Counted from the first letter of the stretch, positions 1 to 8,062 are shown. The stretch is DNA of 64,000 bases from Treponema sp. Marseille-Q4130 (GCF_014334325.1 NZ_JACSET010000002.1:62001-126000); one strand, 5' to 3'. Notes: generated by a model from the sequence alone, not told the origin. Numbers and translations are program-made.

Positions 1-211
1 CCGTCATCTTTTCAGGCTTCAGCGCACAGTTCGCACGCGCGGCGGCTTTTTTCAAATGCCCGAACGCTTTTGTGATCTCGCGCGGCATCGTTTCAATGCC
101 GACACCGATACGGAAATTTTCATGGCTGCGCTCGGTTTGCGCTCCCCAATATTTGTCGGCAGGAACTTTTACTTCTCCCATCGAATCGTGTTCAATTCTG
201 AAATCGCCCAT
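1..211 (-). CDS. fumC: Class II fumarate hydratase, N-terminal part (runs off the window)
   Basis: The first 70 codons of a class II fumarase, which interconverts fumarate and malate in the cytosol. The translation opens [14 protein letters not shown] and continues [14 protein letters not shown], the conserved N-terminal signature of FumC. Aspartase shares the fold, but the WGAQT.RS stretch favours fumarase. The start ATG at 209-211 has a GGGG ribosome-binding site about 7 nt upstream and a promoter at 231-259. The catalytic residues lie beyond base 1 and cannot be checked. Confidence 0.88.
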   Translation of the reverse strand, partial: MGDFRIEHDSMGEVKVPADKYWGAQTERSHENFRIGVGIETMPREITKAFGHLKKAAARANCALKPEKMT

Positions 212-230
212 CGCTTTTCCCCGTATAATT

Positions 231-259
231 ATTATCGAAAATTAATAATTCAATTTCAA
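231..259 (-). promoter_or_regulatory. sigma70-type promoter of fumC
   Basis: On the minus strand TTGAAA (254-259), a 17-bp spacer and GATAAT (231-236). Predicted transcription starts about 13 nt before the fumC ATG, leaving room for its GGGG ribosome-binding site. Confidence 0.5.
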
Positions 260-390
260 ATTTTATTAAAATCGAAATTGACCGTTCGTTTCGCTTACCA
301 ATCAATGATCTGAAATGATTGCGGGTGAGGGTAGTATTCGGAAAAAGAAACCGATAATCGGGCAGCGGCGCAAGTTGTACAGACAGGTTA

Positions 391-420
391 TTAAAATCCC
401 GTTCTCAGTAAAAACGGGAT
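391..420 (-). terminator. Putative intrinsic terminator of ldh
   Basis: Inverted repeat ATCCCGTT (396-403) / AACGGGAT (413-420), followed on the minus strand by a short T-rich tract (TTTAA). It lies about 65 bp beyond the ldh stop codon. The T tract is short, so it may be weak. Confidence 0.5.
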
Positions 421-485
421 CTTCGTATTCGGCGCATTTTCCGATCCTGCGAACGATCGTCCGCAATCACATCAAAGCACCGATA

Positions 486-1433
486 CTAAAACCGAATTTG
501 CTTGATCGCGTCTTTTAAACAGTCCGCGCTGCGCCGCATCTGTACGATTTCCATATCGGAAAGGGGTGCGAGCAAGTGCCCGTGAAAACCCGTGCGGCCG
601 ACAACGGAAAGCATGGAAAGGCAGACGTCTTTAATGCCGTATTCGCCGTTCGCCATGGCGGAAACGGTGAGCGTCGTATCGGCGGCGTTATTGATGCAGT
701 CGACAATGTGCGCGACCGAAATCGCCACCGCGTAAAAGGTCGCCCCTTTACGCTCGATGATCTTCCCGCCGGAACTTCGAATATAGGATTCGACTTCGTC
801 GTGGACGAGAGGAGAAATGGGTTTGTCGCTGTCTTCACGGCAGGATTTGTATTCGTCGACGGGAATCGTTGCGATATTTGCGAGCGACCACGGAATAAAC
901 GATGAATCGCCGTGTTCTCCGAAAACGTAGGCGTGTACGTTTTGCTGTGCGATGTGATAGTATTCGGCAATGCAGGAGCGAAGGCGGGCGGTATCGAGGA
1001 TCGTTCCGGAACCGAAAATTTGATTTTGCGGCAGTCCCGACATTTTGTAAAATTGATATGTCAGAATATCGACGGGATTCGAAACGATGACGTAGATCGC
1101 CGTCGAAGCGTACTTGACGATTTCGGGGATGATGCTCTTCGTGATGTCGACGTTCGTCTGCGCCAAATCCAGCCGCGTTTGTCCCGGTTTCCGTGCGACG
1201 CCCGATGTCAGAACGACGATATCGGAATCTTTTGCATCGGCGTATGTCCCTGCATAGATGGTTACGGGATCACAGAACGGCGTACCCTGACTGATGTCGA
1301 GCGCTTCGCCCAAGGCTTTTTGCGTGTTGATATCGATCATCACGATTTCAGAAGCTATGCCTTTTACGGTGAGCGCATACGCGATCGTAGAGCCGACTTG
1401 ACCGGCCCCGATGATTGTGACTTTGAATGCCAA
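486..1433 (-). CDS. ldh: L-lactate dehydrogenase
   Basis: A 315-residue NAD-dependent L-lactate dehydrogenase that reduces pyruvate to lactate and regenerates NAD+ in fermentation. Visible are the Rossmann loop GAGQVGS (residues 9-15), the NAD-ribose Asp34, the active-site loop ARKPGQTR (80-87, Arg81 and Arg87), substrate-binding Arg150 and catalytic His174 in GEHGDSS. Gln85 in PGQTR is the lactate-type specificity residue; malate dehydrogenases have Arg there. The start is TTG (1431-1433), supported by AGAGGA seven bases upstream. It is monocistronic, with its own promoter at 1522-1550 and a hairpin downstream. Confidence 0.93.
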   Translation of the reverse strand: MAFKVTIIGAGQVGSTIAYALTVKGIASEIVMIDINTQKALGEALDISQGTPFCDPVTIYAGTYADAKDSDIVVLTSGVARKPGQTRLDLAQTNVDITKSIIPEIVKYASTAIYVIVSNPVDILTYQFYKMSGLPQNQIFGSGTILDTARLRSCIAEYYHIAQQNVHAYVFGEHGDSSFIPWSLANIATIPVDEYKSCREDSDKPISPLVHDEVESYIRSSGGKIIERKGATFYAVAISVAHIVDCINNAADTTLTVSAMANGEYGIKDVCLSMLSVVGRTGFHGHLLAPLSDMEIVQMRRSADCLKDAIKQIRF

Positions 1434-1521
1434 TTTTTGTTCCTCTGCACTGCTACTTTGCTACAGCAAGTCTTGTATGGGGATTGCTCCCTCTTGTGCC
1501 GACGGCACATCCACAAGAAAA

Positions 1522-1550
1522 ATAATAAAGCATTATTCCGAAAATGTAAA
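1522..1550 (-). promoter_or_regulatory. sigma70-type promoter of ldh
   Basis: Minus strand TTTACA (1545-1550), 17-bp spacer, TATTAT (1522-1527). The predicted leader to the TTG start is about 80 nt. Confidence 0.5.
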
Positions 1551-1860
1551 GCGAAAAAATTGACGTAAAAAAATTGACGAAAAATACCGCGAAAAACCGG
1601 CGAAGGGCAGGGGGCGGTGAATATTCCGGTTCGCGATTGGGAAAGCGCGCGGTTTTTGCATGTATTGGACGAAATGGTTGTTTCTGTAATTTCAGGGAGA
1701 ACCGTATCGATACTGTATTTTCGGGCGATGTTGTGGTATAGTAAATAACGTTATATGTCGTATGATTTTTATACGACGATTTTGCCGGATAGGAGGATTA
1801 CGGCGGATACCGAGAAGGGGTGTTATGTGGACTGCTCTCTGAGTAGCATTGAGGTTAAAA
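1551..1860. other. Gene-free stretch at the left edge of the cassette array
   Basis: No coding sequence is supported here. The stretch holds a short hairpin (GTCGTAT 1757-1763 / ATACGAC 1771-1777) and an AGGAGG at about 1791-1796 with no gene behind it. Base composition changes sharply to A+T-rich at about 1850. Confidence 0.4.
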
Positions 1861-2779
1861 TTGGATAAGGAATATTTGTTTCATTATACACGTTCAGAAA
1901 ATTACAGAAAAATATTAGATGAGCAAACTTTATTATTTAATAATATTCACAAAACAAATGACCCCTACGAAAATAAAAAGTTTGATTTTTTTGATATAAC
2001 TGAAATTAGGGAAGATGAGAAGTCTTATGAAACTGATGATGAAAGAAGATGGTTCTTTAATCAATTAAATCGTATAAAAAACAGAATTGTTAGATCATTA
2101 TCTCTTTCTAAAGGAGTTTATAATTTTAATATTTTAAATGAAAAAAATCGTCCTGGGTATTTTTTACCAAGAATGTGGGCTCAATATGGAAATAATTCAA
2201 AAGGCGTTTGTTTCGTTTTTGATAAAGTAAAATTATTAGGACAATTAAAAGCAAAATTGGATAATCGGTATTATTTTTTCGATGGTCCTATTGAATATAG
2301 AGATATTACTGAGGAAACATATTCATTATCATTAGAAAAATTATAAAGAATAGAAAAAAAGAGGTTTTTAGACATAAGAATGCCAATAAACGAGGTATGA
2401 TAAAAATATCATAAAAAATATTCATGATTATTATTTTGTGAAGGATACTGATTGGAAAGGGGAAAACGAATACCGAGTGATAATTATAAATAAAAAAGGT
2501 AATGAAAATACAGAAGCAGAAATAGTAAAAATTGAAATGGATAAAGTTATTGAATGTGTAATTATTGGAGAAAATTTTGGTATAATTGAGGAGAATGATT
2601 ATTATGAAATTGATCAAAAACAAATAGATATGATAAAAAGTTTATGTATTAAACATAATGTGTCATTAAAAAAAATTGGTCGAGATATTTATAGAAGTAA
2701 ATATTTAGTAAAAGATGTATTTACTAAAATCGAAGAGATCAACAATCCCGACGCAGGGCAGGGTATGTTGTTCTTATAA
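1861..2779 (+). pseudogene. DUF2971 family protein, frameshifted
   Basis: The N-terminal part (MDKEYLFHYTRSENYRKILDE...) and a C-terminal part (DTDWKGENEYRVIIIN...) match the layout of DUF2971 proteins, a family of unknown function often found in defence or mobile regions. The reading frame is lost at about 2335-2346 (stop TAA), continues in a second frame to about 2425 (KIIKNRKKEVFRHKNANKRGMIKIS) and resumes in a third frame. Two frameshifts are therefore needed, both near A-rich runs. A TTG at 1861 preceded by GAGG at 1851-1854 is a better start than the TTG at 1849. It is either a true pseudogene or an effect of homopolymer sequencing errors. Confidence 0.65.
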
Positions 2780-2798
2780 GGTGGTTGCTGTCAGGCTT

Positions 2799-2836
2799 TA
2801 ATACCCCTAGTTACGGTGCAGAGTGCCGGGGTATTA
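2799..2836. repeat. Perfect 9-bp inverted repeat
   Basis: TAATACCCC (2799-2807) pairs perfectly with GGGGTATTA (2828-2836) across a 20-nt loop. There is no T tract on either strand, so it is probably not a standard terminator. It directly follows the DUF2971 remnant and precedes the attC-like site. Confidence 0.6.
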
Positions 2837-2856
2837 ACCCCTCCGCATGAATAAAC

Positions 2857-2922
2857 ACATAACACCGTTTTCAAAGCCGACAACTCAGTTAAGCTGCGTT
2901 GCGGTTTAAAACATTGTTATGA
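2857..2922 (+). repeat. attC-like recombination site (best example)
   Basis: The outer arms CATAACA (2858-2864) and TGTTATG (2915-2921) are perfectly complementary and contain the invariant AAC/GTT triplets of attC sites. Inside, GTTTTCAAAGCCG pairs with CGGTTTAAAAC, leaving an unpaired C and an unpaired G in the upstream arm. Such extrahelical bases are a hallmark of attC hairpins and set which strand is recombined. The apical segment is about 22 nt. Confidence 0.6.
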
Positions 2923-2960
2923 CCACACGCCGTTGGCGTGCGATGTTTTGGAGGAAATCT

Positions 2961-3353
2961 ATGAAATTAGATGGATTTGGTGTTTTTGTAAAAGATATGC
3001 CGACGATGGTGCGTTTTTACAGGGATATATTGGGATTTGAAATCAAAGAGGCGGAAGATGCATCGAATGTATTTCTTGAAAAGGACGGCACTCTGTTTCT
3101 ATTTTACAGACGCTCAGATTTTGAAAAGATGACTTCTACAAAATTCAATTATGCAGAAAAGATAAATGGGCATTTTGAAATTGCCTTAGGTGTAGAAAAT
3201 TTTGCGGCAGTGGATAAAGCATATAATGAAATAGTCGCAAAGGGTGGAGAATCTGTAATGCCGCCTACAACAGAGCCTTGGGGACAGCGAACTTGCTACA
3301 TTGCCGCCCCTGAAGGGAATCTTGTAGAAATCGGTTCTTTCGTGAAAGAATAA
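2961..3353 (+). CDS. VOC (glyoxalase/bleomycin resistance) family protein
   Basis: A 130-residue single-domain vicinal-oxygen-chelate protein. The start reads MKLDGFGVFVKDMPTMVRFYRDILGF, the typical first beta-alpha-beta of the fold; the end has PEGNLVEIGSF, the usual C-terminal motif with a metal-site Glu. ATG 2961 is preferred over ATG 2919 because of GGAGG at 2950-2954, and because the longer start lies inside the attC-like site. VOC proteins are frequent cassette cargo. Substrate unknown; it could bind a drug or small metabolite. Confidence 0.82.
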   Translation: MKLDGFGVFVKDMPTMVRFYRDILGFEIKEAEDASNVFLEKDGTLFLFYRRSDFEKMTSTKFNYAEKINGHFEIALGVENFAAVDKAYNEIVAKGGESVMPPTTEPWGQRTCYIAAPEGNLVEIGSFVKE

Positions 3354-3521
3354 GGTGTATTTTTATCAAGATCATATTACTAAAAAAGTAAATTGAACTT
3401 TTAGGTGAAGATAAGGCTGTTGTATTTTAACTTTTAGGAAATTAAAAAGTATTTTCTTACAGAAATGAAAAATATATAAATAGCAAGTTGCTTTATACCT
3501 CAAAAAGGAGAGTAATAAGTA

Positions 3522-3836
3522 ATGGCGTCTACTAAAGAGTACTTAGATTTTGTACTTGACCAGCTTTCTGATTTGGAAGATATAAGGTTTCGACAGATGA
3601 TGGGAGAGTATATAATTTATTATAAGGGTAAAATCATCGGCGGGATATATGATGATCGTTTTCTCGTAAAGCCTACAAAATCAGTGATGAAAAAAATACC
3701 TGATGCATTTGAAGTGCCGTATGATGGTGCAAAAGAAATGATTTTAGTTGATGAGATAGATAACCGTGAATTTCTTCGGGATTTGATTTTGGGTATGTAT
3801 GAGGAACTGCCGGAACAAAAAAGAAAAAAGTCTTAA
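3522..3836 (+). CDS. TfoX N-terminal domain protein
   Basis: A 104-residue protein equal to the TfoX_N domain alone (MASTKEYLDFVLDQLSDLEDI, YYKGKIIGGIYDDRFLVKPT, LVDEIDNREFLRDL). TfoX/Sxy proteins regulate competence in gamma-proteobacteria, but short stand-alone versions are common in other bacteria and uncharacterised. A good AAGGAG lies about 10 nt before the ATG. The gene ends inside an attC-like palindrome, as in many cassettes. A DNA-uptake role should not be inferred from the name. Confidence 0.8.
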   Translation: MASTKEYLDFVLDQLSDLEDIRFRQMMGEYIIYYKGKIIGGIYDDRFLVKPTKSVMKKIPDAFEVPYDGAKEMILVDEIDNREFLRDLILGMYEELPEQKRKKS

Positions 3837-3896
3837 CACCCGCTTCAACCTGATATTGCGGATAAGCCGCAAATGCAGCTTAAGCGAATGGTCATG
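3833..3896 (+). repeat. attC-like palindrome after the tfoX-like gene
   Basis: TTAACACC (3833-3840) carries the AAC triplet. CGCTTCAACCTG (3841-3852) pairs imperfectly with CAGCTTAAGCG with one unpaired C. The apex is a perfect 6-bp stem, TTGCGG (3856-3861) / CCGCAA (3867-3872), with a 5-nt loop. The right core site is degenerate (GGTCATG), so this site may no longer recombine. Confidence 0.4.
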
Positions 3897-3934
3897 GCGC
3901 AACAGTTCCCCTTCTTGCTTGGTAAGAGGAAAAA

Positions 3935-4441
3935 ATGAAAAAATATATAACATTAATTTTGTTTCCGTATTTTGCAACAATAAATATATTCGTGTTTTTG
4001 TTTTCTGGTTATTTGTCGGAACTTCCGAATCTTCTCAATTTATTAATTTGTTTTTTCTTTCTCGTCGCAAACATAATGGAATTATTTTTTGCCGTAAAGT
4101 GTTTAATAAACATTGGAGTGGAAACTTTTAACAATAACTGTAACACCGATTTTATAAAAAATATACTTTATGTAAAATTTCTTCATATACCGGCTTATGT
4201 TTTTATTTTTGTTCTTGGGTTTGCAATGCTTACCCTTCCGCTTGGTTTTATTATTACCATATGTTGTTTTATTGCAGACTGTTGGAGTATATTTTTTACA
4301 GGCTTACCAATGACATTTGCATTGATAGAAAAATATAGACAAAAAGAAATCTCTAAAAAATTTATCGTTATACATAGTATTTTGGCATTCATTTTTTGCT
4401 TAGACATAATTGACGGTGTTTTCTTGAAAAGAAAGCTGTAG
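3935..4441 (+). CDS. Small polytopic membrane protein, unknown function
   Basis: A 168-residue, very hydrophobic protein with four or five predicted membrane segments (about residues 5-25, 30-50, 80-105, 110-130 and 145-163). The ATG has AAGAGG seven bases upstream. No family was recognised. It sits in the low-G+C cassette region. It shares no visible motif with its neighbours, so no function is proposed. Confidence 0.65.
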   Translation: MKKYITLILFPYFATINIFVFLFSGYLSELPNLLNLLICFFFLVANIMELFFAVKCLINIGVETFNNNCNTDFIKNILYVKFLHIPAYVFIFVLGFAMLTLPLGFIITICCFIADCWSIFFTGLPMTFALIEKYRQKEISKKFIVIHSILAFIFCLDIIDGVFLKRKL

Positions 4442-4531
4442 TACACGGCTTTACACTGTTTGGAAAAACCTTAATAATAGAAACGTAGCTTCTTAAAAAA
4501 GAATAGGAAATATTTTTGCGGTAACAAAGGT

Positions 4532-4565
4532 TCATAACCGACACGCAGACAAGCAAATGTTATAG
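4532..4565 (+). repeat. Degenerate attC-like site
   Basis: TCATAAC (4532-4538) and GTTATAG (4559-4565) form the outer AAC/GTT pair. The interior CGACACGCAGACAA (4539-4552) closely matches CGACACGCGGACAA in the site at 5507-5569, so the two are related. It is short (34 bp), suggesting an internal deletion. Confidence 0.3.
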
Positions 4566-4603
4566 GCGAACAGGCCGGAGGTCTGCTTGTTTGGATATAA
4601 AAA

Positions 4604-4927
4604 ATGAATAATGAAGATAATTATAACGAACAGTATCGAGAATTTAAAATAAATGCAATCCATTCATGGATTGTATTTGGATTATTAATAGATATAGGTT
4701 TGGTTTTAAAAAAATTCTTTAATATTGAAGTTTACTTTAAATCAGCAGCATTACGAATACTAGTTTTTTTCATTATTCCTTCTATTATAGGTAGTATAAA
4801 AGTTGTATATATTGATCCTTTTTTTGATAAAATAAGTAGTAAAATAAAATGGTTTTTTGTCTTTGTAGTTGTTGGAGTATTAATTTTTATGGGAGGATAT
4901 TCAATTATATCGAATAAGATACTCTAA
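4604..4927 (+). CDS. Small membrane protein, unknown function
   Basis: A 107-residue protein with a charged N-terminus and three predicted membrane segments (about residues 23-40, 49-70 and 84-102). No family was recognised. The ATG follows an A-rich tract without a clear ribosome-binding site, so the start is uncertain. Codon use is strongly A+T-biased, as in the other cassette genes. Confidence 0.5.
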   Translation: MNNEDNYNEQYREFKINAIHSWIVFGLLIDIGLVLKKFFNIEVYFKSAALRILVFFIIPSIIGSIKVVYIDPFFDKISSKIKWFFVFVVVGVLIFMGGYSIISNKIL

Positions 4928-5032
4928 TTAAAAAAAAGTTAAGAATATATTCTTATCGAGTCAAGCCCGATGAAAATATGAAATTGGACTTTAGGGTTTA
5001 AGCAAAAGAAGCGGTTGTAGGAAAAGAAGAAT

Positions 5033-5067
5033 ATTTCAGAAAGCAAGTTCAACTTGCTTTCTGAAAT
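5033..5067. repeat. Perfect 17-bp inverted repeat with a 1-nt loop
   Basis: ATTTCAGAAAGCAAGTT (5033-5049), C (5050), then its exact complement at 5051-5067. This is a 35-bp near-perfect palindrome in the gap between two cassette genes. No T tract follows on either strand. Confidence 0.75.
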
Positions 5068-5130
5068 GGTATTAAACTTTAGGCAAAACAAGGCAGCCGT
5101 AGAACACGACTTTGCGCCGCTGGGAGAAAA

Positions 5131-5421
5131 ATGATTGTATTAAAAATTTTTAGTGGATTGTGTGCAGTATACTTTTTTATTACACTTATTCGGAGTTTGA
5201 TCTTATGGAGTAATAGATACAAAACTTTCATTGATTTTTGTCGTTTGGAAGGCGATGCAGAAACTATGTCCTATATTGGGTATAAAGAATTTTATGGCGA
5301 AGAATACGGCTTACGAAAGTCTTATTCGCTTGGTGCGGTTTTAGAAAGGCTCAATTCGCAATACGAGAAAACCTGCAAAAAAGAGTATTCTGAATATGGT
5401 GAATATATCCGCCTAATATAG
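5131..5421 (+). CDS. Small protein with one N-terminal membrane helix, unknown
   Basis: A 96-residue protein with a membrane segment at about residues 3-26 and a soluble C-terminal part rich in Tyr and Glu (YIGYKEFYGEEYGLRKSY). The start has GGGAG six bases upstream. No family was recognised. It lies between the 17-bp palindrome and the attC-like site at 5507-5569, as expected for a single cassette. Confidence 0.5.
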   Translation: MIVLKIFSGLCAVYFFITLIRSLILWSNRYKTFIDFCRLEGDAETMSYIGYKEFYGEEYGLRKSYSLGAVLERLNSQYEKTCKKEYSEYGEYIRLI

Positions 5422-5506
5422 ATATAAAAGTATCTTATATGTAATTGTAATTTTTCTATGTATTATTGTTGTAACTGTACAGATGTAATAAATGAAAAAT
5501 TAAAAC

Positions 5507-5569
5507 GCATAACACCGTTTTCAAAGTCGACACGCGGACAAACTGCGTACGGTACACCGGTTGTTGGGC
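5507..5569 (+). repeat. attC-like site
   Basis: The left part (GCATAACACCGTTTTCAAAG, 5507-5526) is almost identical to the left arm of the site at 2857-2922. The right end is GTTGGGC (5563-5569), which fits the integron core consensus GTTRRRY exactly. The inner arms pair poorly, so this may be a chimera of two sites. Confidence 0.45.
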
Positions 5570-5618
5570 GGACACCCGTACCGGGGCGCAAAAAAAATAA
5601 TTGCCGGACTGAAATCTT

Positions 5619-5953
5619 ATGAATGATGAAAAAGAAGTAATTGAATTTTGGAAATTTTTAGAAATTTTACAAACAAAAAAATTTAATCCGCAAAAAGATG
5701 AAAAAGAAAATAAAAGCAGAAAATGTAAAGTTTTAAAAATACTTATTCAAAAGAAGATTATTCTATTACAGTTACGTTTAATGAAAAATGGGCGAATTTT
5801 ATAATTAATGGCAACAAGTTTGGTTGGAATATTGACGATAAGTATTTTGCTAGAACTATACATGATACAGACTTGCCACCGGAATTTATTGATGATTTGG
5901 AAAACTTATTGTCCACTTTATCTGTTGGGCAAATATCAGAATATTGGTTTTAA
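5619..5953 (+). pseudogene. Frameshifted small ORF, unknown
   Basis: The frame starting at ATG 5619 (MNDEKEVIEFWKFLEIL...) stays open to 5804, but after about 5725 the protein-like sequence continues in another frame as YSKEDYSITVTFNEKWANF and ends SVGQISEYWF at a TAA at 5951-5953. The join falls in an A-rich run. The intact protein would be about 110 residues. No family was recognised. It could equally be a sequencing indel. Confidence 0.45.
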
Positions 5954-6140
5954 ATTTTGAAATGGATATAAGGATTATGAAGAACTGTACATATTGAAAG
6001 ACCACTTGTATATTGCAGAAGGTATAAGGATTTATAATACTTGACCATAGTTTCCCTTTCTTTATTTTTCGGGTTTTTAGGTCTGCACTTTTATGATAAC
6101 GTTTCAGCCGTAGGCTAACCGCTTTGAGCGCTTCTTTTCA

Positions 6141-6163
6141 AACAGCCGCCTTTCGCGGCTGTT
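6141..6163 (-). terminator. Hairpin downstream of guaA, possible terminator
   Basis: A perfect 9-bp stem AACAGCCGC (6141-6149) / GCGGCTGTT (6155-6163) with a 5-nt loop, starting 22 bp past the guaA stop codon. The minus strand that follows is only TTTGAAAA, so termination would be weak. Confidence 0.4.
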
Positions 6164-6184
6164 GACTGGGCATGCGCTTACCGA

Positions 6185-8044
6185 TCATTCCCAGCCGAAG
6201 GTCGCAGGCGGCTTATTCGTCGCATCGTAGTAGACCGCATCGACAAAGGGGAGGGCGGCGATTTTTCGTACGATGTCGTCGAGGATATGCTGCGGCAAAT
6301 GCGCAAAGCGCGCGGTCATTACGTCTTCGCTGCACACGGGACGGAGCACGAAGCTCGCGCGGTCGGGAGAGGACGCATAGGGCAAGTCGATCGTCAAATG
6401 CTGGAACACTTTATCGTACCATCCCGATTCGTGAAGCGCTTCGAGAGCGATAGCATCCGCTTCGCGAAGCTCATCGAGCCTTCCTTTGTCGCAATAGCCT
6501 TTTTGCAGATCGAGCGTTGCGCCCGGCCTTTGGTAGAGACGGACGAGCGTGCGGTTTATAAAAGAAGCCTTATTCGTGATGTGAGACGATGCCGCTTCGA
6601 GCGCATCCCAATCTTCGGGTGTGCGGTAAAAACCGTCTGCAAGCGTTTCGAATGAAAGCACTGCCGGAAATCGGTAGGTACGGAAATCTCCCTGCACGCC
6701 GACCGAACGCACCGGAAGCGCATATCGCGCTTCTATGTTTTGTATAAGATGCGGAATGCTCATCGCTTCTATTTCTTTTTCCGCGCTTGTAAAATCGCAC
6801 TTGTCTTTTTCGCTCATAGAGCCGTCAGAGCACAACACGTTGATCGAAAGACCGGGGCCGGGGAAGGGATGGCGGCGGATGAGGGATGGGGCGAGGCCGA
6901 GCTTTTTTCCGATGTTCCGCACTTCGTCTTTGTAAAGATTTTTCAGCGGTTCGACGATCAAGCCTTTTTCGATGAGCGCTTGGATTCCTTCGACGCGGTT
7001 ATGGTGCGTTTTAATGACCTTCGAATTTTTCGTGCCGCCCGATTCGATGATGTCGGGATAGAGCGTTCCTTGCGCGAGCATCCATGATTCCCCGTCCAAA
7101 TGGCGTTCGGCGACGATAGCGTTTCGGACTTCAACAAAGGTTTCTCCGACCGCAACGCGTTTTTTTTGCGGATCCGTAAGTCCGCTCACGGCTTTCAAAA
7201 AACGCTCACTCGCGTCTTCGACGATAAAATTGGTAAAGCCCGCCGCACGGTAGTGTTCTGCAACGGCTTTGCTTTCGTCTTTACGCATAAAGCCGTTATC
7301 GATATGCAGTCCGAGCACGCGATCCTGTCCGAGCGCTTTATTTAAAAGCGCAAAGGTAACGCTGCTGTCGACGCCTCCGCTTAAAAAAAGCAGCACGTTT
7401 TTATCTTCAGCTTCGCGTTGTATGTCGTCTATGATCATTTCCAAAACCGCTTTTTCGTCCCAATTTTTTTCCATACCGCAAAATCGAGCGAAGTTTTCGA
7501 ACACTTCGTTGCCGCACGGCGTGTCGGCAACTTCGCAGTGGAACTGCAGACTGAAACGCTTTTTTGCAAGGTTCTGCAAAGCTGCGTAGTTGCAGTTTTC
7601 GGTGCTGCCCGTTTTTTCAAATCCGTCGGCGATCTTCGTCACTTCATCCTGATGGCTCATCCACACTTGCATAGGAGATGCGATACCCGAAAAAAGCGGG
7701 GACGCGGTGCTTGGGTCGATCGCAAGGTGCGCGATTCCGAACTCTCCCGCCTCGCCTTTTTCCACTTTTCCGCCGTAATGCTGCGCCATGAGCTGGTGTC
7801 CGTAGCAGAGTCCCAAAATCGGAATATCGGTATCCAAAATCGATTTGTTGAAGGCGGGGACATTCGCGTCGTATACCGAAGCGGGACCCCCGCTTAAAAC
7901 GATCCCCTTTGCCCCTTCGATTTCCGAAAGAGAAGCGGAGGGGAGGGCGATTTCGGAATAATAGCCGAGAGCGCGGAAACGCTTTGCGATCAAGTGCGCG
8001 TATTGACTTCCGAAATCGAGAACGATGATTTTTGAGAGAGGCAT
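6185..8044 (-). CDS. guaA: GMP synthase (glutamine-hydrolysing), long form
   Basis: A 619-residue GMP synthase that aminates XMP to GMP using glutamine and ATP in the cytosol. The N-terminal class I amidotransferase domain has Cys80 (GLCYGHQL), His169 and Glu171 (QFHCEV; the usual Pro is Cys here). The ATP-pyrophosphatase loop SGGVDSS is at 222-228. The C-terminal dimerisation domain is about 100 residues longer than in the common 510-525-residue enzyme, with extra sequence after about residue 415 (MSEKDKCDFTSAEK... to ...DKGRLDEL). Eukaryotic GMP synthases also have an insert in this domain. AGGAAA precedes the ATG; the promoter is at 8063-8091. Confidence 0.95.
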   Translation of the reverse strand: MPLSKIIVLDFGSQYAHLIAKRFRALGYYSEIALPSASLSEIEGAKGIVLSGGPASVYDANVPAFNKSILDTDIPILGLCYGHQLMAQHYGGKVEKGEAGEFGIAHLAIDPSTASPLFSGIASPMQVWMSHQDEVTKIADGFEKTGSTENCNYAALQNLAKKRFSLQFHCEVADTPCGNEVFENFARFCGMEKNWDEKAVLEMIIDDIQREAEDKNVLLFLSGGVDSSVTFALLNKALGQDRVLGLHIDNGFMRKDESKAVAEHYRAAGFTNFIVEDASERFLKAVSGLTDPQKKRVAVGETFVEVRNAIVAERHLDGESWMLAQGTLYPDIIESGGTKNSKVIKTHHNRVEGIQALIEKGLIVEPLKNLYKDEVRNIGKKLGLAPSLIRRHPFPGPGLSINVLCSDGSMSEKDKCDFTSAEKEIEAMSIPHLIQNIEARYALPVRSVGVQGDFRTYRFPAVLSFETLADGFYRTPEDWDALEAASSHITNKASFINRTLVRLYQRPGATLDLQKGYCDKGRLDELREADAIALEALHESGWYDKVFQHLTIDLPYASSPDRASFVLRPVCSEDVMTARFAHLPQHILDDIVRKIAALPFVDAVYYDATNKPPATFGWE

Positions 8045-8062
8045 AGTGTTTCCTGTCTATAA

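Larger units (their letters stand above)
1840..5953 (+). mobile_element. Integron-type gene cassette array without integrase (degenerate)
   Basis: About 4.1 kb of low-G+C DNA with small, unrelated, same-strand genes: DUF2971 (broken), VOC, TfoX-N, three small unknown or membrane proteins and a broken ORF. Several are separated by attC-like imperfect palindromes (2857-2922, 3833-3896, 4532-4565, 5507-5569). One is nearly ideal; the others are degenerate. Chromosomal integrons with such cassettes are known in Treponema denticola. No integrase gene or attI site is visible in this window, so this is an isolated cluster or the distal part of an array. Boundaries are approximate. Confidence 0.5.

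Noticed and set aside
56-518. Plus-strand open frames at 56-313 and 315-518
   Set aside because: The first is antisense to fumC and its promoter; the second overlaps the ldh terminator and the end of ldh. Neither has a family match or convincing ribosome-binding site.
2306-2623. Minus-strand 105-codon frame, Phe/Ile-rich
   Set aside because: A shadow of the A+T-rich DUF2971 remnant; the hydrophobicity comes only from A-rich coding on the other strand.
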